A stretch of DNA of 26,717 nt from Verrucomicrobiales bacterium (GCA_013003335.1 JABDJT010000561.1:1-26717), one strand, 5' to 3'. Shown: positions 8,740-16,754, numbered from the stretch's first letter. The notes: generated by a model not told the origin, from the letters alone. A program made the numbers and translations.

Positions 8740-9627
8740 ATGAAACGAATCAACAGGGTCTGTTCGATGAACCAACCCTGTTGGATCGTTTTCGCCGTTT
8801 TAGCAGTTTCGGTTTCCGGTCGGGCGGGGCAGAATCTGTTCCTGGAGCCTATGCCGCCGGAACAGCAGGCGGATGCGATCGAAAAGACCGGGACGGGCCC
8901 GATTGCGATTGAGCCGAAGTTTCGGACGTTGCCGGCGAATTTCCTGAAGTTCTACCTGCATTTTCCGGAGAAGATGGAACGGGGCTCGGCGTTTGAGCAT
9001 CTTTCGTTGTTCGAAATTTCGGAAGACGGGAAAACGATGAAGCGGGTTCTGGATCCGTTTCGTGAGGTGGAGCTCTGGGATGAAACGCAGAAGCGGATGA
9101 CGCTTTGGTTTCACCCCGGGCGGCAGAAGCCGGGGGTAAATCTGAATGTGGAATTCGGGCCGATCCTGGAAACGGGAAAATGGTATCGGCTCGATATTTC
9201 GGAGCAATGGAAAACGGAATCGGGCGAAAGGCTCGAGGGCGGTTCGGCAATGGTTTTCCGGGCGGGTGCGAAAGACACGTGGCAGCCGAAGCCGTCACGG
9301 TGGCAGTTTGAGGGTGCAAAATTGATTCCGCTGGGGAGCTGGAATCCGCGAATCGAGGAGCAGCTGGATCCGGTTTCGCTGCGGACGTCGCTGAAGATTC
9401 GATCAGCGGACGGAGAGGAGTTTCAGCCCCGGGTGAGCGGGGATTTGGTTTTGCAAGAGCCGGACGGCAAGTCGCTTTCGCCGGGGGAATACGAGTTGGT
9501 CGTGAGTCCGAAGCTGGAGGATCTCGCGGGGAACAGCATCGCGCGGCCGTTCAATGTCGATTTGGAGAAGAACCCGAATTTCAAACCCCGGACTGAACCG
9601 GTGGTGGTGCAATTCGAGATTCCGTGA
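8740..9627 (+). CDS. Exported protein of unknown function with Ig-like (SbsA/big-like) character
   Basis: A 295-residue product with a signal peptide (positive n-region K2, R3, R6; hydrophobic about 14-26; likely cut after GRA). The body is beta-rich. Phrases such as 'FLKFYLHFPEKM', 'GPILETGKWYRLDIS' and 'YELVVSPKLEDLAGNSI' resemble bacterial Ig-like domains of the SbsA type. No catalytic motif is seen. Codons 3-17 come from a 43-nt dispersed repeat. The ATG at 8740, just before the repeat, is preferred over ATG 8767 because the latter would leave the signal peptide without basic residues. It lies 21 bp after the preceding exported gene and ends 15 bp from the convergent pilin-like gene. Confidence 0.62.
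   Translation: MKRINRVCSMNQPCWIVFAVLAVSVSGRAGQNLFLEPMPPEQQADAIEKTGTGPIAIEPKFRTLPANFLKFYLHFPEKMERGSAFEHLSLFEISEDGKTMKRVLDPFREVELWDETQKRMTLWFHPGRQKPGVNLNVEFGPILETGKWYRLDISEQWKTESGERLEGGSAMVFRAGAKDTWQPKPSRWQFEGAKLIPLGSWNPRIEEQLDPVSLRTSLKIRSADGEEFQPRVSGDLVLQEPDGKSLSPGEYELVVSPKLEDLAGNSIARPFNVDLEKNPNFKPRTEPVVVQFEIP
8746..8788. repeat. 43-nt palindromic dispersed repeat, copy 2 (inside a signal-peptide coding region)
   Basis: Inverted arms CAACAGGGT (8751-8759) and ACCCTGTTG (8775-8783) form a 9-bp stem. The 43-nt unit aligns without gaps to the other four. It overlaps the start of the gene at 8740 and encodes residues 3-17 of its product. Confidence 0.85.
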
Positions 9628-9642
9628 AAAATCGGGTCGCAG

Positions 9643-10848
9643 TTATCGTGCAGTGCGGGAATTCAGGTCGCTGTCCGTGATGCCCGGCAATGTGGAACGT
9701 GCGTAGGCGTTGACAACGAGACCTTCCGGAAAATCGGCACGGGTGAAAATCAGGGGTCCCGCGTATTTTTGGAAATCCGAGTTGGAGGGGGCGCCTCCGG
9801 TCTGGTGTTCGGCTAGCGGAATGATCTGGTACATGATTTCGCTCCCGAGCTTGTTGTCGTCCTTGATCGTGATCTGGATGGAGTCTGCAACCCCGGAAGT
9901 CCGGATGGCACTGAATTCGATGGTGGGTGCGGACAGCTGACGGTTGGTGAGATTTCCATACTCTGCCGTGGCGACCGCGCTGGGTGAATAGGTCGTGGGA
10001 TCTCTCGGAACGGCTTGAGCCTGAACAACAGTGCCGGGAGAGATCGGTATCGGCCGATAATCCTCTTCCCACCCACCGTAGTCAACGTTGCGAACGATAT
10101 CAGATGTTCCGGGAGGGTTTGGATTGAGAACCTCAATTGAACTGGGAAACTGGCCATCGAGGAACTTTTGACCGGGTATGGAGAACTCGGGTTGTTTGAG
10201 CCTGATCAGGTCTTTTTCGGGAGGTTTCGCCAGCTCGAAACCGGGGTCGGTGGCATCGGGATCAGTTGTCGCAACCGTGGTTGCACCTGTCGAGCCCGTG
10301 GTGTGGGAGCCTTCTTCGTCGTAGTCCCAAACCCAGGTGCTCTTTACCGCGTAATTCACCATGTGAGAGCGGCTTTCGGTCAGAATCTTGACGGCATCTT
10401 CATCGAGTTTGAATGCCTTCACGCCGGGGGAACCGGAATTGGCCACTTCGAATCGCTTCGTAATTCCGTTCCAGTACACGCGTGGTGCGCTGGTAGCAGC
10501 CTCTTCACCGGTTTGATAATCCACTTCGATTTGAAGATCGACAAATCGACCGCTCAGACCCGTGACGGATGAAGCCTGTCTATCAGATGATACCGTCTTC
10601 AGTTTGGCGAGAACGAGTTCGACGGAGTCGATCTTTTCGAGGTTTCCGCCGAATCCTTCGTAGGCAGCGACGGCCGAATTGAGGACGGCCACGTCATTTT
10701 CCATCTTGGTGCGCGCGGCAGCCTCACGGGACTTGGTTCCGAGTTGAACGATACCGACAGCACTCAGCACACCAATGATTGCGATGTTGATCGCCATTTC
10801 GGGCAGAGAGAATCCGCCTGAGGCACTTTCTCGGGAGGGGGAGTTCAT
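9643..10848 (-). CDS. Large type IV pilin-like / pseudopilin-like protein
   Basis: A 401-residue product, far longer than usual pilins (roughly 120-200 residues). Near the N-terminus it has a class III prepilin peptidase signature: GG followed by FSLPE (mature F1, E5), then a hydrophobic stretch (INIAIIGVLSAVGIVQL) and a polar helix, as in type IV pilins and type II secretion pseudopilins. The remainder (about 60-401) is an unrecognised, Ser/Thr/Pro-rich, probably beta-rich domain. The ATG at 10848 is chosen over an in-frame TTG at 10887 because it gives a normal short leader. It lies near the pilus-like locus but in the opposite orientation, separated by the UDP-sugar decarboxylase gene. It may be a substrate or tip component of that machine, which is inference. 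Confidence 0.78.
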   Translation of the reverse strand: MNSPSRESASGGFSLPEMAINIAIIGVLSAVGIVQLGTKSREAAARTKMENDVAVLNSAVAAYEGFGGNLEKIDSVELVLAKLKTVSSDRQASSVTGLSGRFVDLQIEVDYQTGEEAATSAPRVYWNGITKRFEVANSGSPGVKAFKLDEDAVKILTESRSHMVNYAVKSTWVWDYDEEGSHTTGSTGATTVATTDPDATDPGFELAKPPEKDLIRLKQPEFSIPGQKFLDGQFPSSIEVLNPNPPGTSDIVRNVDYGGWEEDYRPIPISPGTVVQAQAVPRDPTTYSPSAVATAEYGNLTNRQLSAPTIEFSAIRTSGVADSIQITIKDDNKLGSEIMYQIIPLAEHQTGGAPSNSDFQKYAGPLIFTRADFPEGLVVNAYARSTLPGITDSDLNSRTAR

Positions 10849-11010
10849 ACTTAAAATATAATTTCCATAATTATCATGATTTTTCAACTTATTTTTGGAG
10901 AAAGTTTGTTTGGGTAGGCATGCGGTTGCCCGGCCTGGACGGCAGCTCCGGCTCCTTTTTTCCGGGTTGACCGCCTTTGATCTCTGGCTGACAGATTGCG
11001 GCGCTAAATC
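10849..11010. other. Divergent intergenic region between the pilin-like gene and the decarboxylase gene
   Basis: This 162-bp gap must hold promoters for both flanking genes. The half next to the pilin-like gene (10849-10915) is strikingly AT-rich compared with its surroundings. I could not pick a convincing promoter pair in either direction and saw no repeat copy here. Confidence 0.4.
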
Positions 11011-11985
11011 ATGAGTTCACAAGACCCTTCTTCGTCCGAAAAATCTGTATCTGTGGTCACCGGCGGGGCCGGATTCCTGGGGTCCCACTTGACGGACCGG
11101 TTGCTGGCGGAAGGCCGCAAAGTTATCGCCGTGGACAATCTCATTACCGGTTCGAAGGAGAACATCGCTCACCTGGCGGACAACCCCGATTTCGAATTCA
11201 TCGAGCACGACGTATCGACCTTCATCGATATTCCCGGCCGGGTCGATTTCGTCTATCACCTGGCCAGTCCGGCGAGTCCGATCGATTACCTGGAATTGCC
11301 GATCCAAACCCTGAAAGTGGGGGCACTGGGAACCCACAATGCGCTGGGACTGGCGAAAGCAAAAGGGGCGGGATTTTTAATCGCATCGACCTCTGAAGTT
11401 TACGGAGATCCCTTGATCCACCCGCAGACGGAAGATTACTGGGGCAACGTGAACCCCATCGGGCCGCGCGGCGTGTACGATGAGGCGAAACGTTTCGCGG
11501 AAGCGATTACGATGGCCTATCGGCGGACGCACGGGGTGGATACGAAGATTGTGCGGATTTTCAATACGTACGGGCCGCGGATGCGGCTGCGCGACGGACG
11601 AGTGGTGCCGGCGTTCATCGGCCAGGCGCTGGAAGGCACGCCGATCACAGTGTTCGGGGACGGGAGCCAGACGCGTTCGTTCTGTTTCGTGCGCGATTTG
11701 ATCGACGGGATTTACCGGCTTTCGATGAGTGATTCATCCGGTCCGGTGAACATTGGAAATCCGGCGGAGATGACGATTTTGCAGTTTGCGGAAAAGATCA
11801 CGGAGATCATAGATACGAGCAGTCCGATTGAGTTTCGGGATCTGCCGGAGGACGACCCGAAAGTCCGGCAGCCGGATATTTCACTGGCGAAAGAGTTGCT
11901 GGGTTGGGAACCGAAGGTGTCATTTGATGAAGGAATCCGGGAAACAATCGAATATTTTCGGCCCCGGGTGGACAAACCGGCGTGA
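11011..11985 (+). CDS. UDP-glucuronate decarboxylase (UDP-xylose synthase)-like SDR
   Basis: A 324-residue extended SDR. The NAD-binding motif GGAGFLG is at 18-24, the catalytic YDEAK at 156-160 (Tyr156, Lys160) and the Ser/Thr triad region at ASTSEVYGDP (125-134). The block YWGNVNPIGPRGVYDEAKR is characteristic of UDP-glucuronic acid decarboxylases, which make UDP-xylose from UDP-glucuronate through a 4-keto intermediate. Length fits the family. The product would feed xylose-containing envelope or exopolysaccharide, or a glycosylation pathway. It is divergent from the pilin-like gene and 73 bp upstream of the first pilus-like gene on the same strand, so it could supply sugar for surface glycans. 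Other UDP-sugar epimerases are possible but less likely given this block. Confidence 0.85.
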   Translation: MSSQDPSSSEKSVSVVTGGAGFLGSHLTDRLLAEGRKVIAVDNLITGSKENIAHLADNPDFEFIEHDVSTFIDIPGRVDFVYHLASPASPIDYLELPIQTLKVGALGTHNALGLAKAKGAGFLIASTSEVYGDPLIHPQTEDYWGNVNPIGPRGVYDEAKRFAEAITMAYRRTHGVDTKIVRIFNTYGPRMRLRDGRVVPAFIGQALEGTPITVFGDGSQTRSFCFVRDLIDGIYRLSMSDSSGPVNIGNPAEMTILQFAEKITEIIDTSSPIEFRDLPEDDPKVRQPDISLAKELLGWEPKVSFDEGIRETIEYFRPRVDKPA

Positions 11986-12005
11986 GATTTTCGCTCTTTT
12001 TGGTA

Positions 12006-12035
12006 TTGCCAAGGGGTTGCGGAAATTGTTAGAAA
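12006..12035 (+). promoter_or_regulatory. Candidate sigma70-type promoter ahead of the pilus-like locus
   Basis: TTGCCA (12006-12011) and TAGAAA (12030-12035) with an 18-bp spacer match the consensus at five and four of six positions. They lie 23 bp before the ATG at 12059. Such matches occur often by chance, so this is only a candidate. Confidence 0.3.
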
Positions 12036-12058
12036 CAGGCCAAGCGTCGAAAAATTTT

Positions 12059-12685
12059 ATGATGATCACGAAAAAACGATTGGTAATTGCCGCCCTGATT
12101 GCTCCCCTGGTGGGAGTGGTTGGACTGGTAATTTATGCTCAGCAACAGGTCCAGGTGCAGCCCGGGAAAGGAATTGCGGTGAAAGGCATCGAAATCGAGG
12201 TGCAACAGACCCCGGAATTTCAGGCAGCCAATGTGCGAGGAAAGAAGATCGACAATCCCCGTGACTGGGTGGAAATCGAAGTCGAGTTCGACGTAGACGG
12301 CGTCAATCCCCGCGATGCGGTGATTCCCGAATTGATTTTCCGCTATTACGTCGGGATCCGGGACCAGCAGAACCAGGCTGTTGTTTTGACGGGTGATGTG
12401 GTGCATGTCAACGTGGTAGGGGGCGAATCCTACTATTCTGCAGCTTACGTGGCTCCCTCAACGCTGGGTAAATTCACCGGTGATTTCAAACGATTCGAAG
12501 CGGGGAAAGTGCAAGCCGTCGGTGTGGAGATTTATTACAACGGAGTTCTGGTTGGCGGTGGGTTGGAAAAGGTCAACGCAAAATTCTGGGAGCAGATTGC
12601 CCCGCAACCCGGTGTTTTGTCCCGGCAGGACACACCGTTTTCTCTTCTATGGATTGACCGCTACGCCGACGAAAAGAACAAGTGA
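12059..12685 (+). CDS. Amuc_1102-family pilus-like protein
   Basis: A 208-residue protein with one N-terminal membrane helix (about 9-27) and a beta-rich soluble domain. It is assigned mainly by position: it directly precedes a PilM-like gene and the three further genes in the Amuc_1102-to-1098 order. It also has the expected short, single-helix, beta-rich layout. The soluble part shows alternating strands such as 'WVEIEVEFDVDG' and 'AVGVEIYYNGVLVGG'. The start is ATG 12059 or the adjacent ATG 12062; the longer open frame upstream overlaps the decarboxylase gene and is not used. There is no prepilin-type motif. A 43-nt stem-loop lies in the gap before the next gene. The function in the family is not established; an inner-membrane or periplasmic component is likely. 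Confidence 0.7.
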   Translation: MMITKKRLVIAALIAPLVGVVGLVIYAQQQVQVQPGKGIAVKGIEIEVQQTPEFQAANVRGKKIDNPRDWVEIEVEFDVDGVNPRDAVIPELIFRYYVGIRDQQNQAVVLTGDVVHVNVVGGESYYSAAYVAPSTLGKFTGDFKRFEAGKVQAVGVEIYYNGVLVGGGLEKVNAKFWEQIAPQPGVLSRQDTPFSLLWIDRYADEKNK

Positions 12686-12719
12686 ACTCCTGAATTGCTT
12701 CTCCTCTCCCTTTTACAGA

Positions 12720-12762
12720 CGACCGCTGATCCGGATTTTCTGGAATCCGAACCAAGCGGTCG
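12720..12762 (+). other. Two-tier stem-loop between the first two pilus-like genes
   Basis: The outer arms CGACCGCT (12720-12727) and AGCGGTCG (12755-12762) pair perfectly. Inside them CGGATT (12732-12737) pairs with AATCCG (12744-12749). No T-run follows, so it does not look like an intrinsic terminator. It could be an mRNA-stability or processing element that sets different expression of the two genes. Confidence 0.55.
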
Positions 12763-12795
12763 CCACTGTCTAAAACCTTTTGTAATCAACAGAAT

Positions 12796-14538
12796 ATGGC
12801 AGATAACCGCATCCAAACCATCAACCTCGGATCGCAACACGTGTCCGGTGCAGTTTTCCGCAAGAAGAGCGATGGCGGCCTGATCCTGGACCGGTATTTC
12901 CGTTCCGACCTCGTAGGAGATCCCTCTGAAGAGCAGCGCCGTGATGCCCAAATGCGCATGGCCCTGAAAGAGGTGGTGGGCAATATGAAGGCGAAGGGAT
13001 CGACCATTCCCTACCTCATTTCTTCGTTCCCGGTCTTCATGCGGTTCGTCAAGATCCCGCAGTTGGAAGGAGAGAAGGTTGAGGAGATCGTCGGTTTCGA
13101 AGCTCAGCAGCAGGTTCCTTACGACATCAACGATGTGGTCTGGGATTACCAATTGATGGGTGACGAGGATGACATTGAAGTGGAAGTTCTTCTCGCAGCC
13201 GCCAAGAAAGACGAGGTCAATGACATCGATGAACTGGTGGAAAAAGCCGATCTGAAGAGCGGCGGTGTGGAAGTCTCTCCGGTGGCGCTTTACAATGCGT
13301 TCCGGTTCAATTACCCGGACCTGGAGGATACCACCGTATTGATTGATATCGGGGCACGCACGACGGACCTGATCTACATCGAGGGCCAGAAAGCTTTCAT
13401 CCGAACGATCAAGATCGGTGGAGCAGACATCACCAAAGCAATCGCGAAGGAATTCTCGGTCAGCTATGAAGACGCGGATCACCAGAAGGTGGCGAACGGT
13501 TTCGTGGCTCTGGGTGGACCGTATGCCGATCATGAAGACCCGGTGATCGCCGGTGTGTCGAAAGTCATTCGCAATTCGCTGACCCGGCTGCATGCGGAAG
13601 TGATGCGAACCACGAACTTTTATCGCGCCCAGCAGGGAGGCAGTACCCCTCAATTGGCTTTGATCAGCGGAGCGACCGCCGCGTTGCCGTTTATCCGGGA
13701 ATTTTTCGCGGAAAAACTGAATCTGCCGATCGATTACTTCAACGCACTGAGAAATGTCGAAGTATCCGGTGGGGTGGACCAGGAACTGGCCGCCTCTCAC
13801 GCCCATACCCTGGGGGACCTGGTGGGATCGGCGATTCGCCAGGCAGGGCAGTGCCCGATTGCTGTCCTTCTTGAGCCGGACTCGGTGAAGGCGGCTCAGG
13901 ATTTGGAAAAACGGAAGCCGGCTCTCATCGTAGCGGCGGCAGCTGTCACGGGTTTGTTGGGGGCTCTCGGCCTGTTCTACACGCAGGGAAAAGCGGCCGC
14001 TGAAGACAAGGCCACCTTGATCAGTGCTGAGGCCGGAAATCTGCAGAATAACGCCGACTCGATTGACACCTTGCAGGCCCGGATTACCGACTTGAGCACC
14101 AAGAAGGAACCCTTCAAAGAAGCGGTTCTGCACCGGGCTTACTGGGTGGACATGTTCAATTACCTGAGCAACAAAATGCCCAACGACGCCATCTGGATCA
14201 CCAGCCTGAAACCGACGTCCGGTGGCGAAGTGGTCGTGGAAGATCCGTCCGAGCCGATCGTCGGAGACGGTGAAAAAGTCATCGACGGCTTTGAGGTGAA
14301 GGGGCTTTGGCGCGAGGGTGGATCCAATGTCCGTGGGCCGGAAGTGGTTTACGATTACTTCAACGCTCTCAAGCAGGATGCCATCGACAACCCCCTGGAA
14401 GCCCGGTTCGATCTCGGCGAAGTCGATGCCAAGGACGCGCTGACGGTGAAGACGTCCGATGGAACGCTGTATGCCTACGAATGGACCATGAATTTACCGA
14501 TCCCTGCTGCCTACCAGGTAAAATACCAGGATCAATAA
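12796..14538 (+). CDS. pilM: PilM-PilN fusion protein (Amuc_1101 family)
   Basis: A 580-residue protein. Residues 1-about 350 form a PilM/FtsA-type actin-like ATPase domain. It has DIGARTTDL (184-192) as the phosphate-binding strand-turn, GGADIT (208-213) matching the GG(N/A)DIT of PilM, and SGATAALP (291-298) as the adenosine-site Gly-rich motif. A single membrane helix follows at about 375-395, then a coiled-coil-like stretch (about 400-440) and a soluble domain to 580. That is exactly the layout of PilN (short helix, coiled coil, ferredoxin-like periplasmic domain). So one chain replaces the separate PilM and PilN of type IV pilus systems. Amuc_1101 of Akkermansia is described as PilM-like. 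It would sit at the inner membrane linking cytoplasm to the periplasmic ring. The start is ATG 12796, with no clear ribosome-binding site. Confidence 0.88.
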   Translation: MADNRIQTINLGSQHVSGAVFRKKSDGGLILDRYFRSDLVGDPSEEQRRDAQMRMALKEVVGNMKAKGSTIPYLISSFPVFMRFVKIPQLEGEKVEEIVGFEAQQQVPYDINDVVWDYQLMGDEDDIEVEVLLAAAKKDEVNDIDELVEKADLKSGGVEVSPVALYNAFRFNYPDLEDTTVLIDIGARTTDLIYIEGQKAFIRTIKIGGADITKAIAKEFSVSYEDADHQKVANGFVALGGPYADHEDPVIAGVSKVIRNSLTRLHAEVMRTTNFYRAQQGGSTPQLALISGATAALPFIREFFAEKLNLPIDYFNALRNVEVSGGVDQELAASHAHTLGDLVGSAIRQAGQCPIAVLLEPDSVKAAQDLEKRKPALIVAAAAVTGLLGALGLFYTQGKAAAEDKATLISAEAGNLQNNADSIDTLQARITDLSTKKEPFKEAVLHRAYWVDMFNYLSNKMPNDAIWITSLKPTSGGEVVVEDPSEPIVGDGEKVIDGFEVKGLWREGGSNVRGPEVVYDYFNALKQDAIDNPLEARFDLGEVDAKDALTVKTSDGTLYAYEWTMNLPIPAAYQVKYQDQ

Positions 14539-14587
14539 AACCGAAAACCTTTTCCCAAGTTACCGAGCCGAATTTCGCATTTCACTT

Positions 14588-15655
14588 ATGAAACCAAACG
14601 TCTGGTTGTCCGTTTTTGGAGTTGTTGCTGCCGTATTCATCGGGGGCGCAGCCTTCTTCATGATTTCCGCAAAAAGCGCCCATGATGAGGCGGTGGGAAA
14701 ATGGGATGAAAACCTCAGCAAGATTGATCGGCTTGGGAAACGGGTGCCATTTCCCAGCAAAGAAGCCGAAGGTGCGCTCGAGGCTTCCTTGAACGAATAC
14801 AAAGGCGCCGTAGATAATTTGTATCAGGCACTGAAAGAGTTTCAGAAGCCGCTCGACAACACGGTGAGTGACACTGGTTTCCAGCAACTGGTAAAAACCA
14901 AGGTTGATGCCTTCAAGGAGATGGCGCGGACCCGCGATCCGCAATTCGAAATCAACGCCGGTGACGGCGATGATGGTGCTTTTTATCTGGGGTTTGATGC
15001 GTACCAGGCCGCCATTCCCGCACCCGATACCGTTCCGATCCTGGTTTACGAATTGAACGCGATTGAGCATCTCTGTCAGACCCTCGTCAAGAGCGACGCG
15101 ATCAGTCTCGAGATGCTGGAACGGGACCTGATTCCCGGTGAAGCCGGTGCGACAGCCGAGAAGCAGGAATCCTCAGTGGTCCATCGATATCCTGTGCGGA
15201 TCCGCTTCAATGCATCTCACGATTCCTTTCAGAATTTTGTAAATACGATCGCAAACGATCAGGAGTATTTCTATGTGATCCGGGTCATGCAGATGGAGAA
15301 CAGCAATCCTGAGGGCGTTGCGAAATTCTCGTCGGGGCCGGCCGGTTCGCGCATGCCGCGCTTCCGCCGCGATGCCACCGGTGAAATTGCGACGCAGGAA
15401 GAGTTGGAGAAACAGGGTTATCCCGATGTCTCCGGCGTGGAGTTGCAGCAGAAGATGGCTGCTGAAGGCTGGGAACTGGTCACCCAGGATGCCCAGTGGG
15501 TGATGGGCCGGGAAACCGTGGATGCTTTTATGATTATTGATATCGTCCGTTTCGTGGATCCCTCAGAAGCCGGGGCGAACGATGCGGGAGATGGGGATGA
15601 TGGGTCGAAAGGCGGAAGCAAAGGAAGGCCTCAGCGACCGGCCCCGAAAGGATAA
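14588..15655 (+). CDS. Amuc_1100-family pilus-like protein (PilO-like)
   Basis: A 355-residue protein with an N-terminal membrane helix (about 6-27), a helical/coiled stretch (about 28-110), then a mixed alpha/beta domain, and a Gly/Lys/Pro-rich end (about 335-355). Its position between the PilM-PilN fusion and the Amuc_1099-like gene, and its layout, fit the Amuc_1100 family. The helix, coiled coil and ferredoxin-like order recalls PilO, partner of PilN, which would make it part of the inner-membrane platform. Amuc_1100 of A. muciniphila is known as an abundant envelope protein that signals through host TLR2; whether this homologue does so is unknown. The start at 14588 is 49 bp after the previous stop; no ribosome-binding site is evident. 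Confidence 0.75.
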   Translation: MKPNVWLSVFGVVAAVFIGGAAFFMISAKSAHDEAVGKWDENLSKIDRLGKRVPFPSKEAEGALEASLNEYKGAVDNLYQALKEFQKPLDNTVSDTGFQQLVKTKVDAFKEMARTRDPQFEINAGDGDDGAFYLGFDAYQAAIPAPDTVPILVYELNAIEHLCQTLVKSDAISLEMLERDLIPGEAGATAEKQESSVVHRYPVRIRFNASHDSFQNFVNTIANDQEYFYVIRVMQMENSNPEGVAKFSSGPAGSRMPRFRRDATGEIATQEELEKQGYPDVSGVELQQKMAAEGWELVTQDAQWVMGRETVDAFMIIDIVRFVDPSEAGANDAGDGDDGSKGGSKGRPQRPAPKG

Positions 15656-15673
15656 GAGAGGGAAAGAGTAAAA

Positions 15674-15716
15674 CGAACCAACACGGTCTGTTAGCCAATC
15701 CAACCCTGTTGAATCA
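15674..15716. repeat. 43-nt palindromic dispersed repeat, copy 3 (inside the pilus-like operon)
   Basis: CAACACGGT (15679-15687) pairs with ACCCTGTTG (15703-15711) with one mismatch, where the other copies have CAACAGGGT. Length and ends match the 43-nt family. It fills most of the 90-bp gap between the Amuc_1100-like and Amuc_1099-like genes and could form a hairpin within the operon transcript. Confidence 0.82.
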
Positions 15717-15745
15717 AAACCGACGAAAACTGAGAGTTACAAATA

Positions 15746-16714
15746 ATGAATAACGCGTGGGACAAATTTCTTTTGATTGCAGCATCCGTCGTCGTGATCG
15801 GGTTCAGCGGACTCTTCATCACCAAAGCCCTTTCCTACAACGAGCGGTTTGAATTTGAAGAGCCGAATCCGGACAACACGATCCAGCCGACTGATATCGC
15901 AATCGTGAAAGGCGCGACCGGTTTTGTGAAAGAGAAGCAGATCTGGACGCTTCCAATGAAGGGGAATCCGCCAAAAGAAGTCCCTTTGTTTGTTTCCATC
16001 CCGATTATTGAGACGAACGGCGAGTTGATCGACATGACCGATCCGAATTCCCCGAAGTTGCGGGAACCTGTTCCAAATAAGTGGCTTCTGGATAACAACC
16101 TGGATTTCCTGAATGCAGGAGTCCTCGGGCAGGATACGGACGGTGACGGATTTTCCAATCTGGAAGAGTTTAATTTCAAGTCAGATCCAAACAGCCCACA
16201 GAGCCACCCGCCATACGTTGGAAAGTTGTACTTGAAGCAGCGTCTGGCCAAAGTCTATCGGCTGAAGTTTGCGGCGCAGCCGGACGAAGACACCTTTCAA
16301 ATCGTGCGCCTTCCCACGGCCGCGTGGCCGGGTCGCCAGGAAACGATGTTGATGTCTGTCGGAGATACGTCAAAAGACAATCAGTTCCGGGTCGAAAGTT
16401 TCGAGGCGAAAGAGGCGGAGCGGAACGGAATCACTGTGGATGCTTCGGTGGTCGAAATCACGTATATTCCCACCGGGAAAAAGTGGCGCCTGGTGCGAAA
16501 TACGGAGCAGGATATCCCGACTTATTTTGGAGAATTGTCGTTCAAATTGGGCACGGTGGAGCCGCAATATATCAAAGAGGGCGACACGTTTACTTTGTCC
16601 ACGGACAATACTTCAAAGTACCGATTGGTCGAAATTGAGCCGGATTCGGCCAAAATTTCGGTCCAAGACGCTTCTGGAGAGGAAAAAATCGTTGAAATCG
16701 GAAAGGAGAGTTGA
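15746..16714 (+). CDS. Amuc_1099-family pilus-like protein with calcium-binding-type loop
   Basis: A 322-residue protein with an N-terminal membrane helix (about 8-27) and a beta-rich extracytoplasmic part. A loop at 130-141 reads DTDGDGFSNLEE, the Asp-rich pattern of EF-hand or thrombospondin type 3 calcium-binding loops. The rest ('TYIPTGKKWRLV', 'EGDTFTLSTDNTSKYRLVEIE') resembles short SH3-like or beta-barrel strands. Position, directly before the secretin and after the Amuc_1100-like gene, gives the family assignment and suggests a PilP-like link between the inner-membrane platform and the secretin. The link is inference. ATG 15746 follows GAGAG about 10 nt upstream, one of the few plausible ribosome-binding sites here. 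Confidence 0.75.
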   Translation: MNNAWDKFLLIAASVVVIGFSGLFITKALSYNERFEFEEPNPDNTIQPTDIAIVKGATGFVKEKQIWTLPMKGNPPKEVPLFVSIPIIETNGELIDMTDPNSPKLREPVPNKWLLDNNLDFLNAGVLGQDTDGDGFSNLEEFNFKSDPNSPQSHPPYVGKLYLKQRLAKVYRLKFAAQPDEDTFQIVRLPTAAWPGRQETMLMSVGDTSKDNQFRVESFEAKEAERNGITVDASVVEITYIPTGKKWRLVRNTEQDIPTYFGELSFKLGTVEPQYIKEGDTFTLSTDNTSKYRLVEIEPDSAKISVQDASGEEKIVEIGKES

Positions 16715-16754
16715 CATTATCCCCATTTTCATCTTTTCAATTAGGTTTCGCCGG

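Noticed and set aside
11828..12058. Upstream extension of the Amuc_1102-like gene
   Set aside because: It overlaps the decarboxylase gene in another frame and would bury the membrane helix; the ATG at 12059 gives a normal anchored protein.
12661..14133. Minus-strand open frame of 490 codons
   Set aside because: It is antisense to the PilM-PilN gene, which has intact actin-like ATPase motifs.
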